A stretch of 64,000 bases of DNA, taken from contig NC_135552.1 in assembly GCF_964340395.1 (NCBI RefSeq), forward strand, positions 25,268,181 to 25,332,180, written 5' to 3'. Origin of the DNA: Glandiceps talaboti. Its lineage: Eukaryota; Hemichordata; Enteropneusta; Spengelidae. Shown piece after piece: positions 12,190 through 41,549 of the stretch (its first letter is position 1; every line of letters begins with the position of its first letter). The notes below the pieces were generated by a model that worked only from the letters and a program-made list of their open reading frames with translations, searched no databases and was not told where the DNA came from. A program made the translations under genes and the position numbers.

Positions 12190-14351
12190 CAGTGTTCAAT
12201 ATCACTTGTGAAATATAACTATGTAGAAGGTCATCCTGGCATAGACATGTCCTCTTATCGTAACAGGAAATGCAGTGCTACTGCGTCAACTCACTGACAA
12301 GATGTTCAATACTATAGTGTCCCTGACAATATCAAACATGACCTTCCAAGTTATTAAGGTTGTTATGAAAACCAATTATTGATCATTTGCAGATCTGCAA
12401 CAAATATGGAAATAACCTTGGGCTGTTTCCACATATCAAAATGTGATTTTGCTTAAAACAGAATCTCTTCAGATACTTCTTGGTGACCCATCATTCAACA
12501 TACTGTTCAACCATCTTATTTTGATTGTCAAAAAAACAGTCTATGATTGCAAAATTAGGAAAGCTATTCCTTCATTCAATCTTGTCAGAGTAAATGTCAG
12601 AATCGCTAGAGAGACAGAGATTTTTATAGCGAAGAGGAAAAATAAGCTAGAAATTTGCTCGAACAAGTGGGACAATCTAAGAATCGAGTGATACTTCTGC
12701 ATTATAGGATTCCAATCACTTTATAGCAATTTATACCGTGCAATGTAACCCTTTCTCCTTTTCTTTTCCTTCCTTTTTGTTGTTGCTATATTCTTTTGGA
12801 AAATAAAAAAATAATTTAAAAAAAAAAAAAAAAAAAAAACCCAGAATCTCTTGATAACTTTGAGGGTGCTTGCAATAATCAACAGTTCTGTTTTTTCCAG
12901 TCTAAGAAGAATTCCCACTTCCATAAACATACTTTGTGAATGATGTATTTTTTCTATCAAATCTACCCAGAATACAGTACCATATTTTCAATCAAATATT
13001 ATTGAAAAATAACAAATAATTGCAGTTGGTCACTGATGAAAAAGGAGATAATCGATAATGAAATGAAATAAAATCATGATGAAGAAATGGGGCAAGACAC
13101 AGTTCTGTCATGTCAGTCACCATTTTTGTGGTTTCCATAGTAACAAATACAATTCACAAATAATTCCTGTGAATGGATCAAATGCCTTCTCTGCATATAT
13201 CTTCACCATTACACTATCCATTACTGATAACAATTCAGCAGCAACACAGACAAGGAGTTGGTTATCACCCAATGCACAAACTTTCATATTTAATAGCTCC
13301 GGTAGAGGACTGCTAATTCTGCACATGTCAAACACTAGGTCAACCTTTTGACAGCTAAAGGACATATTAAACTGAGATTCAATAGTTTTGGGAATATTTA
13401 ATCTTTCAAAACCCAGTCACAAATATGAGTCAAAACACCACTATTTTATAATATGCTATGTTTACATCAATTCAGTGTTGCATTTTACTGCTGACAAATT
13501 AAGTCTAGTAGTAGTGTAAACTGAATGTCACTGGCTGTCACTTTTAACAATCCTTTGCATAATGTTAGATGTTACTGTTAGTAACATTACACATGTATAT
13601 GTCCAGTCTGTGTATATACATATACTGATTTAAATAAATACACTAAAATTACAAAAATTGTACTATAATTTTTACAAGAATACTTTAAAAGGATGAGATG
13701 AGCCTCTGGGGATGTGGTGAATATTACTGTCACTATCGTATTATGATATGGAAATTAGTTTAGAAATAGAACGGAGAGAGGAATCCTAGTCAATGTATAT
13801 GAACAAGGGACGGATTGTCTAATAATGATTTTAACAATGACCTGGCAGACCTTAGCGATAAGGTCACTCACCACGAAGTTTGATTATTACTATTTGATAA
13901 TGATTTATTGAAGCATTTCTAGAGGTTAATCACTTACATATATCATGTTGTAGTATTTTGTACGTTGTCGGTCGGTGAGCGGTATAAAATCCAAGGCCTT
14001 TTGCAGACATCTGATTAACGAAGGAGTCGGACAATGACACATATATTATATGTATGTCTATTATACATGGTTACTTCTACTATTAAATGCACAGATGTAT
14101 AACAAAAACATTTGCAGCATTTAGATCAGACCGGACTTTGGATGCCCACACAAAATGTCTCTGACAATATCGCGGTCTATCGCCCGTACGTTCACCGACC
14201 ACATACAATATGTTGGACGAGAAACTCGGCAATATTGAATCTTGAGTTTCGCAGGTGTTACAGCATAAAATGGGTATTTGATTACACGCATCGATTTGCC
14301 ATATTTCTTGTGCACAACTGACTTCGTCGTTAAACTTTGCATGCTACTTAC

Positions 14352-14496
14352 CGAAAACATATACAAGGTGAGGACCTTCTTTGCGAGGCCGAACTTCTGG
14401 TTGGATTCGTATACTAACTTTAGGTTTTCGATGAGCGAATTTGTTCCCGTCCTCCTTGTCGTCCTTCCGACCGTCTGTACTTCCTCCACAACCCAT
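14352..14496 (-). CDS. First coding exon of an adenylate-kinase-like gene with myristoylation motif
   Basis: The minus-strand ATG opens a 48-residue segment starting MGCGGS, a classic N-myristoylation signal (Gly2) with a palmitoylatable Cys3 and Ser6. A Lys/Asp-rich, basic stretch follows, and the exon ends EGPHLVYVFG at a consensus donor (TTTTCG|GTAAGT, phase 1). In adenylate kinases a hydrophobic beta-strand of this kind is followed at once by the P-loop GGPGSGKG. Vertebrate AK1-beta begins MGCCSS and is membrane-tethered, so the same design is inferred. No P-loop exon is found below 14,352, so the rest of the gene must lie beyond the left edge or the identification is wrong. Codon choice and CpG content differ from the AT-rich flanks, which supports real coding sequence. 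The exon alone cannot prove the family. Confidence 0.6.
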
Positions 14497-15270
14497 ACTA
14501 GAATTAACTGTCTCTTATCGTACTCATTAATTGCTTCTTATGTCATGGGATGTAAGACGTAAACATGGGATGTACTGATTTCGCCAGAACACGTACGTAA
14601 GAAACAAATCCCTGTCAGCGAGGCAAATCGTAGAGCAATGAAAGAGATCAAAATGGCTGCCCCAAGTTGCTAGGAATCATTACCCTTTACCAAAGAAAAC
14701 ATGTACTTATCCCATGCTGCTTTGCGAAAAGTTAACTTGTCGTTCACATAAAAGTATCGTGTTTCACCCCTTTCCTTTCCCCGGTCAGTGTCTGTTTCTA
14801 GGACAAAATGAATTTCAATGTTTATTAGCATATCTGACGTAAAATCAAATCCTACTTTCAGACATTCACAAAATAAAGTCCATTTACATGTCAGCCGTGT
14901 TTAACGGAGACACGCAGCGCTAATTGGGAGACTAGGAATGGGGTAGCTGTGATTTCATTTGGTGTGCAGATTTTAGAAGATGGATTGTGTTACCCGCGTT
15001 CACTTGTGAGCTTTAAAATTCATAGATGTTCTCGTTCAAAATACTTGTGGAATTTAGCTATTTTGTAATATTCATAAAACTACTTTGCATTCAATCTCAG
15101 GAAAAATACGATGGTCATGAGTTGTGCCTAGTAGAATAGACACTCGTGATCGTGCTATCCAATGTTATCGGAGGGGTAAATTGGGTTTGCTAACACTATT
15201 TCCAATTTTTTTGTGATAAAAAATGTAAACAAAAATAGAAGTATGCATTGTTATTGCTGGTACAAGGTTC

Positions 15271-15325
15271 TGTTTGTTTGTTTGTTTGTTTGTTTGTTTG
15301 TTTGTTTATTTATTTATTTATTTAT
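15271..15325. repeat. (GTTT)n/(ATTT)n microsatellite
   Basis: GTTT units pass directly into ATTT units. Confidence 0.9.
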
Positions 15326-16573
15326 AGTATACAGATGCTGTAGCCAGCTCAAGCATTGCATCATGTAAAAATCTTATGCGGGATGACACGGTGATTCCCA
15401 GATTCCATTCACATAATATAACTTGTGGTGTTGGTAATATTTGTAAAAGATAAATGTATGCGATTATCACTGACATACCGTTACCTGAGGCTTGTTGGGG
15501 GGGGGGGGGCAGACGGTAGAGACACCTTTATGAATTTTTTTTTAAAAAAGAGTTCATAAAGTGACGGGTTTATTTATGTAAATGTTGTTATGTAGATAAA
15601 TCCTAATTGCAGTCTTTTAGACTAAACACATTGACGGTGGTAGGCCTTCGTTCGAAAAGCTTGGAAAAACCATAGACCCTACACCAACTTAGGTCTATGG
15701 AAAAACACGATACATAATACATAGGAGACCTGATATGACTTTGAAATTTTTAATGCCTTTATGTCACGTTCGGGTAGTCAGCAAAGGACTCGACGAAGTC
15801 AATCACTCGACGAAGTATTAAAGAGTAGTCTAGTACTGACATTATACGTAAAGTCTTTTTCCACGATAGATCGTAGAAAACAACCACATGTAGAGTTACT
15901 GCTTAAAATAACTGCAAGTGTTGTCAATTACAGTGCAATTTGTAATACTATCAGTCATAAGGTTGGGGAGAGAGAGGGTTAACCTACATGTAGTGCATAT
16001 AATTCACTGATTATATTGTATGACGTGGGGTGATGTGGTAACCGTACTTATTTCAAGATGCAGTTCATAGATAGAGTGACATTATTAAAAAGTCTGGCAT
16101 CATAACTTGAAGTATCAAATTCCCTTCATAACATGTATGCACAATTGCGGCTCTTCTCTTCCTTTTTCCACATGCAAACGCACCCCATGATGCCTGATAA
16201 GTCAGTTGGCATGGCAACACCTTCATCTGAAAATCCGTCGCAATCAGTCAGTAAAAGTTGGAATAAAATTTCAAGAACTAAACTACTGTTGCTCATTTCT
16301 GATCAGCTGTTACCGTCTGAGGGCGCCAGACTTTTTAGCTGTGTAATCATATGGTATACGATCGCGATCGTTCAGATCCCAGAAATTGTAGTATTTCAAG
16401 TAATTGGGTAGTCAATCTGCTAGACCTCGGATGTTCTTCCGATACAACACACGACCAATATCAGTAATCTGACCTGGTTGAACAATCCACCATTCATGCA
16501 CGCTAAGTAATATCCCCACTATTAAAGTTTCCCAGTAATTGATTGGCCCAGGGTTTTTTGAATTTAAAGTTAT

Positions 16574-16576
<3 letters not shown>

Positions 16577-16613
<37 letters not shown>
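16577..16613. repeat. (CA)n microsatellite
   Basis: About 18 CA units. Confidence 0.95.
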
Positions 16614-16616
<3 letters not shown>

Positions 16617-17773
16617 TCAACAACTAGAGTAATACTGCCCCATACCTCAGTTGTGCTAAAAAAAAAACTGACAACAAACTTGTATTATTTGCTCAGAGAC
16701 ACCTGAAACTACCATTTATTCATATTGCACATTACCATTAGAACATTCAGTTTTACATTACAGAAACAAAAGAACATCTGACAAAATAAAAGTACTAAAA
16801 ACAACATAAAAGAAAGCAAGAATATTGCATTCTCTTGCTATTAGTCAATGGTAACTTGGGTCTCCTTCTATACATTTAAATACTACAAATAAATAAGTTT
16901 TATACTATGTACATTGTCTAATTTACACTTGGGGTTTCTAAGGATTAATTTTTCACAGAAATAAAAGAAGTGTCTTGTTTAAAAGTAACACATGAAACAG
17001 TCAAGATGTAAAGATATGTAACTCATAAGTGGGACAGTGATTAGGCCAAAATAAAACAAAACCTTAAAAAGGGATTTTGTTTTGTCAACGACTGATCCTC
17101 CTTGTTTAATCAACATCAAATAAATCACGGACTTTTTTTTTCTATCAGAAAATCATGAAACTATAATCTTTTAAAATGTACTAAAACACAGCAAGGGAAA
17201 AATAATTTAAAATGCTACAGTTCTCTGAGAGAACTTCTCTCTCACTTTACATCTTGGAACCATACAAAGTAAACTAGTACAAATGGGGAAAAAACAACAT
17301 TAATATACAGCCATTGCTACCCTGATTTCATTAATATTACAAATCCATGAACCTTTCCGAGGAGAAAATATAACTTTGATAAACTAAAGATTGTTTCTTT
17401 AACTCACAACCAACTGTCAAGGTATATTTTAACTTTAAAGGTGAATTGAGTCAGATACTACAGGTGAGTGGAGGAAATGACAGCAGAATACTTTATATGT
17501 TCATGTAGGAATATATTGACAAATGTGGTAAGTATGCATATTTGTCTTGGTTCTGATGATTTACATCTGAATATACAGATTAATTTCAAATACAACTGTG
17601 ACAGGAAATACTCAACAATGCAATCAATATGTGGTCATCATACTCCCATTTCAGAAGTACAGGTTTTTAGATTTTAAATACATCATTTTTTTTTCTACCT
17701 TGAGGTATGGCGACATACTTCATTACATTGTAGAGTAAGGCATCCATACATATCTATCAAATTTTAATAGTCT

Positions 17774-17866
17774 GTAGGGAACGCCATGACTGGGCACCCT
17801 CACACATCAGTCAACCCCTCTCAGCTGAAGAGGCCAGTGAAAGTGGAGCAACACGACGTACCTTAC
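17774..17866. mobile_element. Short hairpin MITE, copy 1
   Basis: Homologous to 57391-57475. Ends GAACGCCATGACTGGGCACC and the loosely complementary ACACGACGTACCTTAC, with the shared core CATCAGTCAACCCCTC. Lies in the presumed RUNDC1 3'UTR. Confidence 0.65.
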
Positions 17867-18688
17867 GGTTTAATTTAAAATCTATTCTTTATAGTCAAAC
17901 CTATCCTGCGTACGATGTATACCTGTAAAATATGGCAGTAATGGTCCAGTGTATGTTTTGAAGCTACAACAACGACTTGGAACCTTGAAATGATAGATTA
18001 TGAATTGTATGTAAGTGAAAGATAATACTGTTGTATTGACATTTCAGTTTGGATATTATGGTAAAGACTGGTATCACTGGGATCAAGCTAGGGAGCTACG
18101 ACTAGAGTTACGTTGGTGATTAAGATTAGTTAGACACCCTAACTAGACTAAATTTGTATTGCAAACGTTGGATGGCCCACTCAACTACATAATCACATGG
18201 GTATGATTATTTATAAGGCAGTGTTAGACATGTCTATAGGTACTCTTATTCCAATATACTGAATGACAAGATTGTCTTACTTCTAAAGTTATAATAGGAA
18301 CGCTACAAGGCAGTGATGAATAGACAGTACAGTGAATGCTTAGTCTACTGTCTACACAAGAAGTCAATAAATAATATTGACAAATTTCTTTGAAAATTGA
18401 CAATCTGAGTTACATACCCTCCAGATTGTCTAAAAACTGTGTTGTCTATAATGGCTGGTTTCTTGCTAAACTCAGAAATGTTATGCCCAAGTACTTTAAG
18501 AAACAAACTCTAAAATGACATATAGTCTTCATCATCTCAAGGGGAATGCTGCCAAATTACAAGGTCAGTCATTAGTACTATGAGGGTATCTAAGTATGCT
18601 ATCAATCATGTCAGCTCACTCATTGGTCAACAATTCTTACTAATTTGCATACGTATTATGTCATTCGCAAACAATGCTAATGCCATGA

Positions 18689-18732
18689 GCACAGACAAGT
18701 AACACACAGATTACAGTGTTACTTGTCTGTGC
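18689..18732. other. Perfect 17-bp hairpin in presumed RUNDC1 3'UTR
   Basis: GCACAGACAAGTAACAC (18689-18705) and its exact complement (18716-18732) enclose a 10-nt loop. Confidence 0.8.
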
Positions 18733-19849
18733 CATGAGCTAGAAATAAAATTAAGCACATTTCATCAACAAAACAGTAAGATTGATAAACGCAATATGTA
18801 CGTCAGACTGTATATAGTTAATACACTGTGGATTGTAACAGTGTACATGATAGCTCTACTCTTCAATTTTATACAGAACAGTGACAAACTAAACAAACAA
18901 CAATAAAAGAAAATAAACCAGGAAATCATATCTTTGGTTTTTAGCCCAAATTACCTAAAATCATTGAATTGCACAATAACCCCATAATTCTGAAACACAC
19001 ATCACTTTGGAATGCAGTCTTTGATTGGTGAGCTCATCTTCAATTTTATGAACAATTTTGCACAATACTTTTAGTTGGCAAGGTGGAGAAAGGAAAAGAG
19101 CTGATGGAAGCTACACCAAATGTTTAGGTACATGAAAGTGAGACCTGTTATTATTCTATCTTACATTACAAATTCTAGTAATCAACATATTTACATACTA
19201 GGGCTGTGACGTACATAGTTAACTTTCTAAACATCAAAATAAATTTACTACAAAATATTTGCAAATATAAGTAACGATTTACATTAAAAGGAAACAAAGC
19301 AACAAATAAAACCCTGTAATGGTTGACTTGAAGTCAACAAAAACATCCCCACATTGACTTTGAACCGAAGAAAAGAATTGGTAAACATATTGTTAAACTA
19401 TAGCCAGTATATATTTCACTGGGAACTAAAAAAGAACAGTATTCTTACAAGATGGTTTTAAAAATAATTTGCAAAATTTCAAATATGAATTCAAATTAGA
19501 AATTCAAGTGGATCATCCATATAGATAAAACAAACCCTGGGTGTAATATTCAATATTCATCTTGTCATTTTAATATGGTTTATCAACCAGATGTATCAAA
19601 GTGAAAAGATAAAACATTTCCTCTTCAGTTATGATTCCTCAATCGACAACAGGTTATCTTTAAATTTAAAACCAAATGTGAAAACTATGAATAGATAAAA
19701 AGAACGAACTAATTACATCCAATTATGTTATAGTAATTAACAAATTCAATATAATAAATAAAAAATTTCACATCTCGTGACAATGGCACATTATTACAAT
19801 AAATTACATCCTATATTCTAGAGTCCTTAGGTGGAAGTTCTTGGTCATC

Positions 19850-20290
19850 CTCCGGATATCTTGTCTTGGTCGTTGATGTGATTGTTGTCATCTTCAATGT
19901 CAATGTAATCATAGTTGTTGTTGTTGTTTTTGTTGTTGTTGTCAATTGCCACTGTCATTGTCACTGCTAACACCAATGTTATTGTCATTGTCATCATCGT
20001 TGTTGTTGTCACTATCTCCATCACCATCATCACTGTTGTTGACATTGTGATCGTGGTCATCATCATCTTCATCATCATTGTCATTGTTGTCATCGTCATT
20101 GTCGTCGTCATCTTCATCATCACTGTCATTAACTCTGATCATGGTCACCATCACCGTCATCGTTGTCATCATCATCTTCTTCTTCATTGTCATCATCACT
20201 GTCATAGATATTGTCATCATCGTCACTGTCACTGTCATCATCATTGTCGTTGTCCTTATTCATCATTGATATTGTTGTCATCATCATCTT
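19850..20290. repeat. TCA/GTT trinucleotide-rich tract beside the RUNDC1 stop
   Basis: An impure array of TCATCA, GTTGTT and TCGTCA words. It ends 6 bp from the RUNDC1 stop codon, so it is transcribed as the start of the 3'UTR. It creates false Asp/Asn-, Met/Thr- and Val/Ile-rich ORFs. Confidence 0.85.
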
Positions 20291-20295
20291 GGCTA

Positions 20296-36476
<16,181 letters not shown>

Positions 36477-37005
36477 AGTGATGCTATAATCCTGAAATCA
36501 ATTCAACATTTTAACTTACAGGTCATCATCTCATACATAGGTTTGCCAAACTTCTCACATCAGAACTGCTTTATTCACATTTGCCTGTTCTATTTGTTCT
36601 CTTACTAGTAAAGTCTCTTCTTCAAAACTGGATCTCTGATTTATCAGCAAAAGTTTATCAATAACTTAAGTTGTTTGAAAGTGGAGATACTGGGTGCCCA
36701 AACATAACTGTGCTAAATGAATATTTTCTGATGTCTAGCCTAAGGGTGATCCCTTGTAAGTTGTAAAATATGCTTTCAGCAACAAATGTAATTTATCAGA
36801 GAATCCACGATTCAATTAAATGCATCGCTACCATGTCACTTTCAAAATTTAAAAACATCATATTGAGTTAAGTAGGATATGCCAGCGATTTCTTTTCATG
36901 AAATTTTATGCTAGCGATTTTTTTCTGCAAATTTTGATTGGGTTGGAAAACACCCACAGTGAAAGTGTTGTCTAACGAATAAACCATGCAAAGATAATAA
37001 TATAA

Positions 37006-37042
37006 CTTGGAGGAATTATACTGTCAGTATAATTCCTCCAAG
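37006..37042. other. Perfect 18-bp palindrome with 1-nt centre
   Basis: CTTGGAGGAATTATACTG, a single T, then the exact complement. It sits about 570 bp inside RUNDC1 from the first-exon donor. Confidence 0.85.
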
Positions 37043-37604
37043 AATATAACAAGTAACGTGAAGTTTAGTCCTTCTTCTATTCTGTTCATTTCTGTCATCC
37101 AAAACAAAAGTCAGCTGCTGAATTGCAACACGAGCAACGATGTTGTCTGTCTCCGTTGAAGTGGTCTGAGGTTGAAGTACGGCTGACGTGATTGATTACA
37201 GACGTCAAAACATATCCCGAAGTAAACACACACGTGTAATGTTTTTTATACGTACATACATACTAGTACATAACAGTAACGCGTACGTACGTCGTTACAT
37301 GAACTGAAGACAGAAGTGTTCAAATATCTATATCGGTACACTTCGGATCGGACCTCGCCAGAACAGTTACACTCTCGATGTCTTTCAAGTTGGACTTAAT
37401 GTTTCTTTCTGATATTTCGTACAGAGACCGTTCTTTAAACCTAAACTCTAATTTTATGTTACAGCAGAACTCATGAATGATTCATTCATAAACAGAAGGA
37501 TAACCCGTGTTTGCTCTGCGATCGCGGTCGTCGTGTTTTTGATTCCTTTATGATTCGATATCAACATACATCACATTTTTATATATATAAATTGAAAAAA
37601 AATC

Positions 37605-37760
37605 ACTTACTTTCCTCTTCTTCCAATAGACATAAAAATTATCCGTCCATTAATTAATCAGCACACAAAAAAATCACAAGACGATATATTTCTACTGCAC
37701 TGTCGTTAATCCGCCATATTGGAATCACCTGCAGAGTACATCCGGGATAACACGATATCA
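37605..37760 (-). promoter_or_regulatory. RUNDC1: Probable RUNDC1 promoter and non-coding first exon
   Basis: On the minus strand a strong donor (AGGAAA|GTAAGT, donor at 37610-37605) ends an exon with no useful ORF. It can splice to the acceptor TTTCAG at 36494-36492, just upstream of the RUNDC1 start codons. The region just upstream (about 37,690-37,760) contains CCATATT, resembling a YY1 core, and a GGAT/CCGG element, and is richer in CpG than the surroundings. There is no convincing TATA box. The exact transcription start cannot be read from the sequence. Confidence 0.5.
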
Positions 37761-38085
37761 TTTCCTGACGTCACCCTCCCCCGTCTTTTACGCTAAAAAT
37801 GTTTACAAAATTATAGAGGGCGGTATCATGTGCAACGTGGGCTGACCGTGGCTGACCGCGCGTAGGGCGAGCGGGGCTCCATACATATGTATTTATTTAT
37901 TTATCTATTTATTTATTTTTATATCAACAAAAATGGTATAATTTACAGAGTAAAAATTATTGGGTTAGCTTTTTATCAGTGTAACCAAAGAGGTAGCACT
38001 TATTGATAAGAATTAATAAAAAGTAACCACTTTAGAACCTAGGAACAGTGTTACAAAAGCAAACAGAAAGACACAAACAGACAAA

Positions 38086-38104
38086 CAAACAAACATACAT
38101 ACAT

Positions 38105-38191
<87 letters not shown>

Positions 38192-38208
38192 AACAAACAA
38201 ACAAACAA
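38086..38208. repeat. (CAGA)n array with CAAA flank
   Basis: About 22 CAGA units with CATA and CAAA edges. Confidence 0.95.
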
Positions 38209-39746
38209 ATTAACATAAATATAGAAAACAAACAAAATATGCATGATCAAATGGAAATACCGTTTTAAACACATGAAAAACTAATCTATGCATATGTTTA
38301 TACGGGCCTATATGTACATGTCACTAAGGACCACATCAGACAAAAAGGAGAAACAAAATAGCAATTTGGAGTCCAAAAACCAGCTTTCCACTAATCGAGT
38401 TTGGCTCCACTGCTAATGGAAATAACAAGTGAACATTACAAACGAACGTATAGATTATTACATACATAACACAGACATAGAACTACTAATGAAAAGACAA
38501 GAACCATAATTGAAAATTTACACGTCAGAAATGCTATATTCTTTTGGGACCGGTCAGTTTCTTCGGTCTGGGGGGGGGGGGTGGATTGGGAGGGGGTCAC
38601 CCTGTTTTTGAAATTGGCAGTAGGGGGGTCATGCTGTTTTCAAAATTGTGGATGGGGGGGGGGGGTCATTGTGTTTTGGATTGTGATGGAAGAAAAAAAA
38701 TCCTTTTCTACAATGGCATATAGCCTTGTCTGAAATGTGGTACATGTAAATATTTGTTCTTCTCCCTGTTTCTTACACGAATTCGAATTCTTTAATATTA
38801 CTTATTAGTTCAAGCATAACTATAAATATACATATACATGTATTACCTAGCTACCACACTAGTTACAGAACATGTCATGTAAATGCTTGGCTGTTTCACA
38901 ATCAGTGCTTCACTTATATTGCACTTTGGGGCAAAATTGAACTTGAAGGTTTCGTAATGGTAATCTTCATAGATAGCTTATAAAAGAAGTTAATCTAAAA
39001 TGTTCCCTACTCGTCACTGTGAACTTGTCAGAAGGGATTAATACACTTTCTATTTTGGACACTACATGTTATTGACACTTAAAATCACCACATCTCATCA
39101 GATTCTAGTTTCTATTATGACCACCTAACATACCGGTGACTTTACTATACATGCAATATTAATGCCACTATACCAATGTTACGGGGTCATTTTTATGTGA
39201 CATGGGAAACTCATTTAAAACTTACATTTACGTTAGCTATTCGAAGATTGGAAATATTACCTCAAAGGCTATGAATAACCTAAACATTGCCTTAATAGAA
39301 GCAAAAAACTGCAGATCTGCCAGGGGGAAAACCCCCAAGGACTCCCTCACCCCAGAGGTCACTCATGCATTCAACCAACAATCAGATGCACCAACAACCT
39401 TTTTACTGTCATAATGATATTAAACTTTTCTTAAATATTTTCACCCAATTCTAATTTGAGATGATAGTCTTTTAAAGATGTGAAATGTTTGCCAAGATAG
39501 TCTAAAATTGAATTAAAACTCCAAATCTCCCCTACCAATGATACTACCATTAGATGTGCTGACCTTTACTACATGTATATAATGATGCCATTTAACTGTT
39601 TAAGAACATATTTCAACCCTATGTAAGTTATAAAGAATTATGATAGTAGTGTTAACCCGGGATCTTATAAAGTAGATGCAAGACAGTCAAGCAGTCCACA
39701 CTGAGTCATGATCAAAAAATACCTGTCATGTGAATATTATATACGT

Positions 39747-39887
39747 TTGCATGTTGTTCTGTCGTCTGGGTCAATCGAGTTCTTCTTACAATGTATTTAG
39801 GTCAGCTATCTTTCAATCTCCGTTGCTTTACAACTTCGAACAATCGGGGTGCCACTGTTGTAAATAATATTATATTACGACTTCGAA
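39747..39887 (+). repeat. Direct duplication of about 130 bp, left copy
   Basis: From CGTTTGCATGTTGTTCTGTC to AATAATATTATATTAC it is almost identical to 40371-40496, apart from a 6-bp insertion CAATGT. The very low divergence implies a recent event. Confidence 0.85.
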
Positions 39888-39918
39888 CTTTCACTATCTA
39901 TCCATCGAGTCACTTATA

Positions 39919-40034
<116 letters not shown>

Positions 40035-40330
40035 GGGGGTTCCATCATGTTTTAAAATTAAATGATGGGGGGGTCAGCCTTTTTTGGGTTTTACAGATGG
40101 GGGGGGGAGTCAGTGACTTTTTGTCGACCCAATTTAAGAATCCACCCCCCCCCCCAGTCTGAAGAAACTGGCCGGTCCCTTAAGCCCTTTCCTAAATTCA
40201 TGTTTTGACATCTGATGTTTCAGATGTATTGGAAGACTATTCCAGAGTTTAACACCTGCATATGAGATTGAAAATTGTCAGACAGTTGTGTGTATGATAA
40301 GAATTATGTGTTTATGTATCTGATAGTGTA

Positions 40331-41510
40331 TTGAATAATCTCCTTGATTCACGGTAACCATAAAAGAACGTTTGCATGTTGTTCTGTCGTCTGGGTCAAT
40401 CGAGTTCTTCTTATTTAGGTCAGCTATCTTTCAATCTCCGTCGCTTTACAACTTCGAACAATCGGGGTGCCACTGTTGTAAATAATATTATATTACTTGG
40501 CTGTTCATCAAAGCATTGGGAAAAAAACTACTCGAATAACCCATGTCCGGCTCCGCGGTGTTTTGTAGATCTCTGAGGTTAGAAAGTATAAGCAACGTAG
40601 TAGATAGATCTAGTTACGTGCACCAGACAATTGTCTATTGTCACTATCGAAATAATTACCGTTCTAGGTATACCCTGCCATCACGATAATTACCCCAATC
40701 TAGGTAAACGCCGCGGCAGCGGTAGTTCCTGACTAGAACGGAATTAACTTAGCAAGCGGACGACGGACTGTGCTGTAACTTTATACTGTACAGGATAATA
40801 GGTAATAACATATCCATGGTCAGTCTCAGAGCCATACCAAAGAGATGTTTTGAACCGTAATGAGTATGCTTTCTCTTGATACACTATTATTCAATTCACC
40901 ACTTGTAAAAGTTAATATAGTGGTGAGAGCAACTTTCAATTCAGTTTGACGCTTACCTGAAATGGCCGACCAATAAAAAGTACGGCCTACACTGGTTCGT
41001 ATTATTTACCATGGCAATATGTGACATTGATAATTGCAAGATCGACAGCTATCAGGTCAAACTTATAGTATGACTCACTTTACTAAGTACTCCAACACTG
41101 CTTATGAACTTTGAAAATGTCAATATAACTTAAACGTTCACGAAATATCCATCAAATACCATGTTTGTGAATGAATTATGAGTGTTATTAAGGGCGGGTC
41201 ATTTTTCAATTGGCTTTGAGGCTGGTATTTTTCATGTAAGGAAAATGGACCTTTCGGAAAGCGTCAATTGCAGGTGGGGGTCCTAATAGCTAGAGCACTC
41301 GGAGTCAAATGGACTGTCTGCCAAGACGCCCTGAGAAATGACTTGCATTTTACCATCACATATTAGGAAAAGAAAATATATACATGTACCTAAGGTAATA
41401 AAGGTTTAAAAAGGTAATGGTACCTTAGGACAGCATGAATTGACATACGGAGTGAGGGGTTCATTTTGAAAACTGTTGTATTTACTTCTTTTCTTTTCTT
41501 TCTTTGTTTT

Positions 41511-41549
<39 letters not shown>

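Larger units (their letters stand above)
1..14351 (-). other. Gene-poor tract, probable first intron of the adenylate-kinase-like gene
   Basis: No exon with acceptable splice sites and a recognisable product is seen on either strand. The open frames present are short, lack codon bias, and mostly cross repeats. Content that can be named: a three-copy dispersed repeat (about 265-400, 660-760, 6650-6800), a hammerhead-like inverted repeat (2922-3036), a tRNA-derived SINE (about 5600-5845), three local tandem duplications, (GT)n/(CA)n arrays and poly-G runs. If the exon at 14.4 kb starts a gene, this whole tract is intronic. Confidence 0.4.
14497..16699. other. Intergenic region upstream of the adenylate-kinase-like exon
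   Basis: This lies between the ATG of the adenylate-kinase-like exon (transcribed leftward) and the presumed RUNDC1 poly(A) region. It contains a (GTTT)n/(ATTT)n array at about 15271-15325, a G-run near 15498 and a (CA)n array at 16577-16613. No gene is supported. A 73-codon plus-strand frame at 15761 begins MSRSGSQQRTRRSQS but has no splice or homology support. Confidence 0.4.
16700..20295 (-). other. RUNDC1: Probable long 3'UTR of RUNDC1
   Basis: After the TGA at 20298-20296 there is no further coding exon on the minus strand. The stretch has few mobile elements compared with its surroundings: one short hairpin repeat at 17.8 kb and a TCA/GTT tract directly after the stop. A minus-strand AATAAA (TTTATT at 16715-16720) is the best poly(A) signal candidate, giving a UTR of about 3.6 kb. 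A Pumilio-type TGTAAATA lies at 19195-19188 and a strong hairpin at 18689-18732. Earlier polyadenylation is possible. Confidence 0.4.

Noticed and set aside
13117-13365. 82-codon minus-strand ORF tested as the second adenylate-kinase-like exon
   Set aside because: No P-loop, and available acceptors give the wrong phase or an immediate stop after the phase-1 donor at 14352.
15761-15982. Plus-strand ORF beginning MSRSGSQQRTRRSQS
   Set aside because: Plausible-looking N-terminus but no donor in a suitable place, no promoter signal and no homology.
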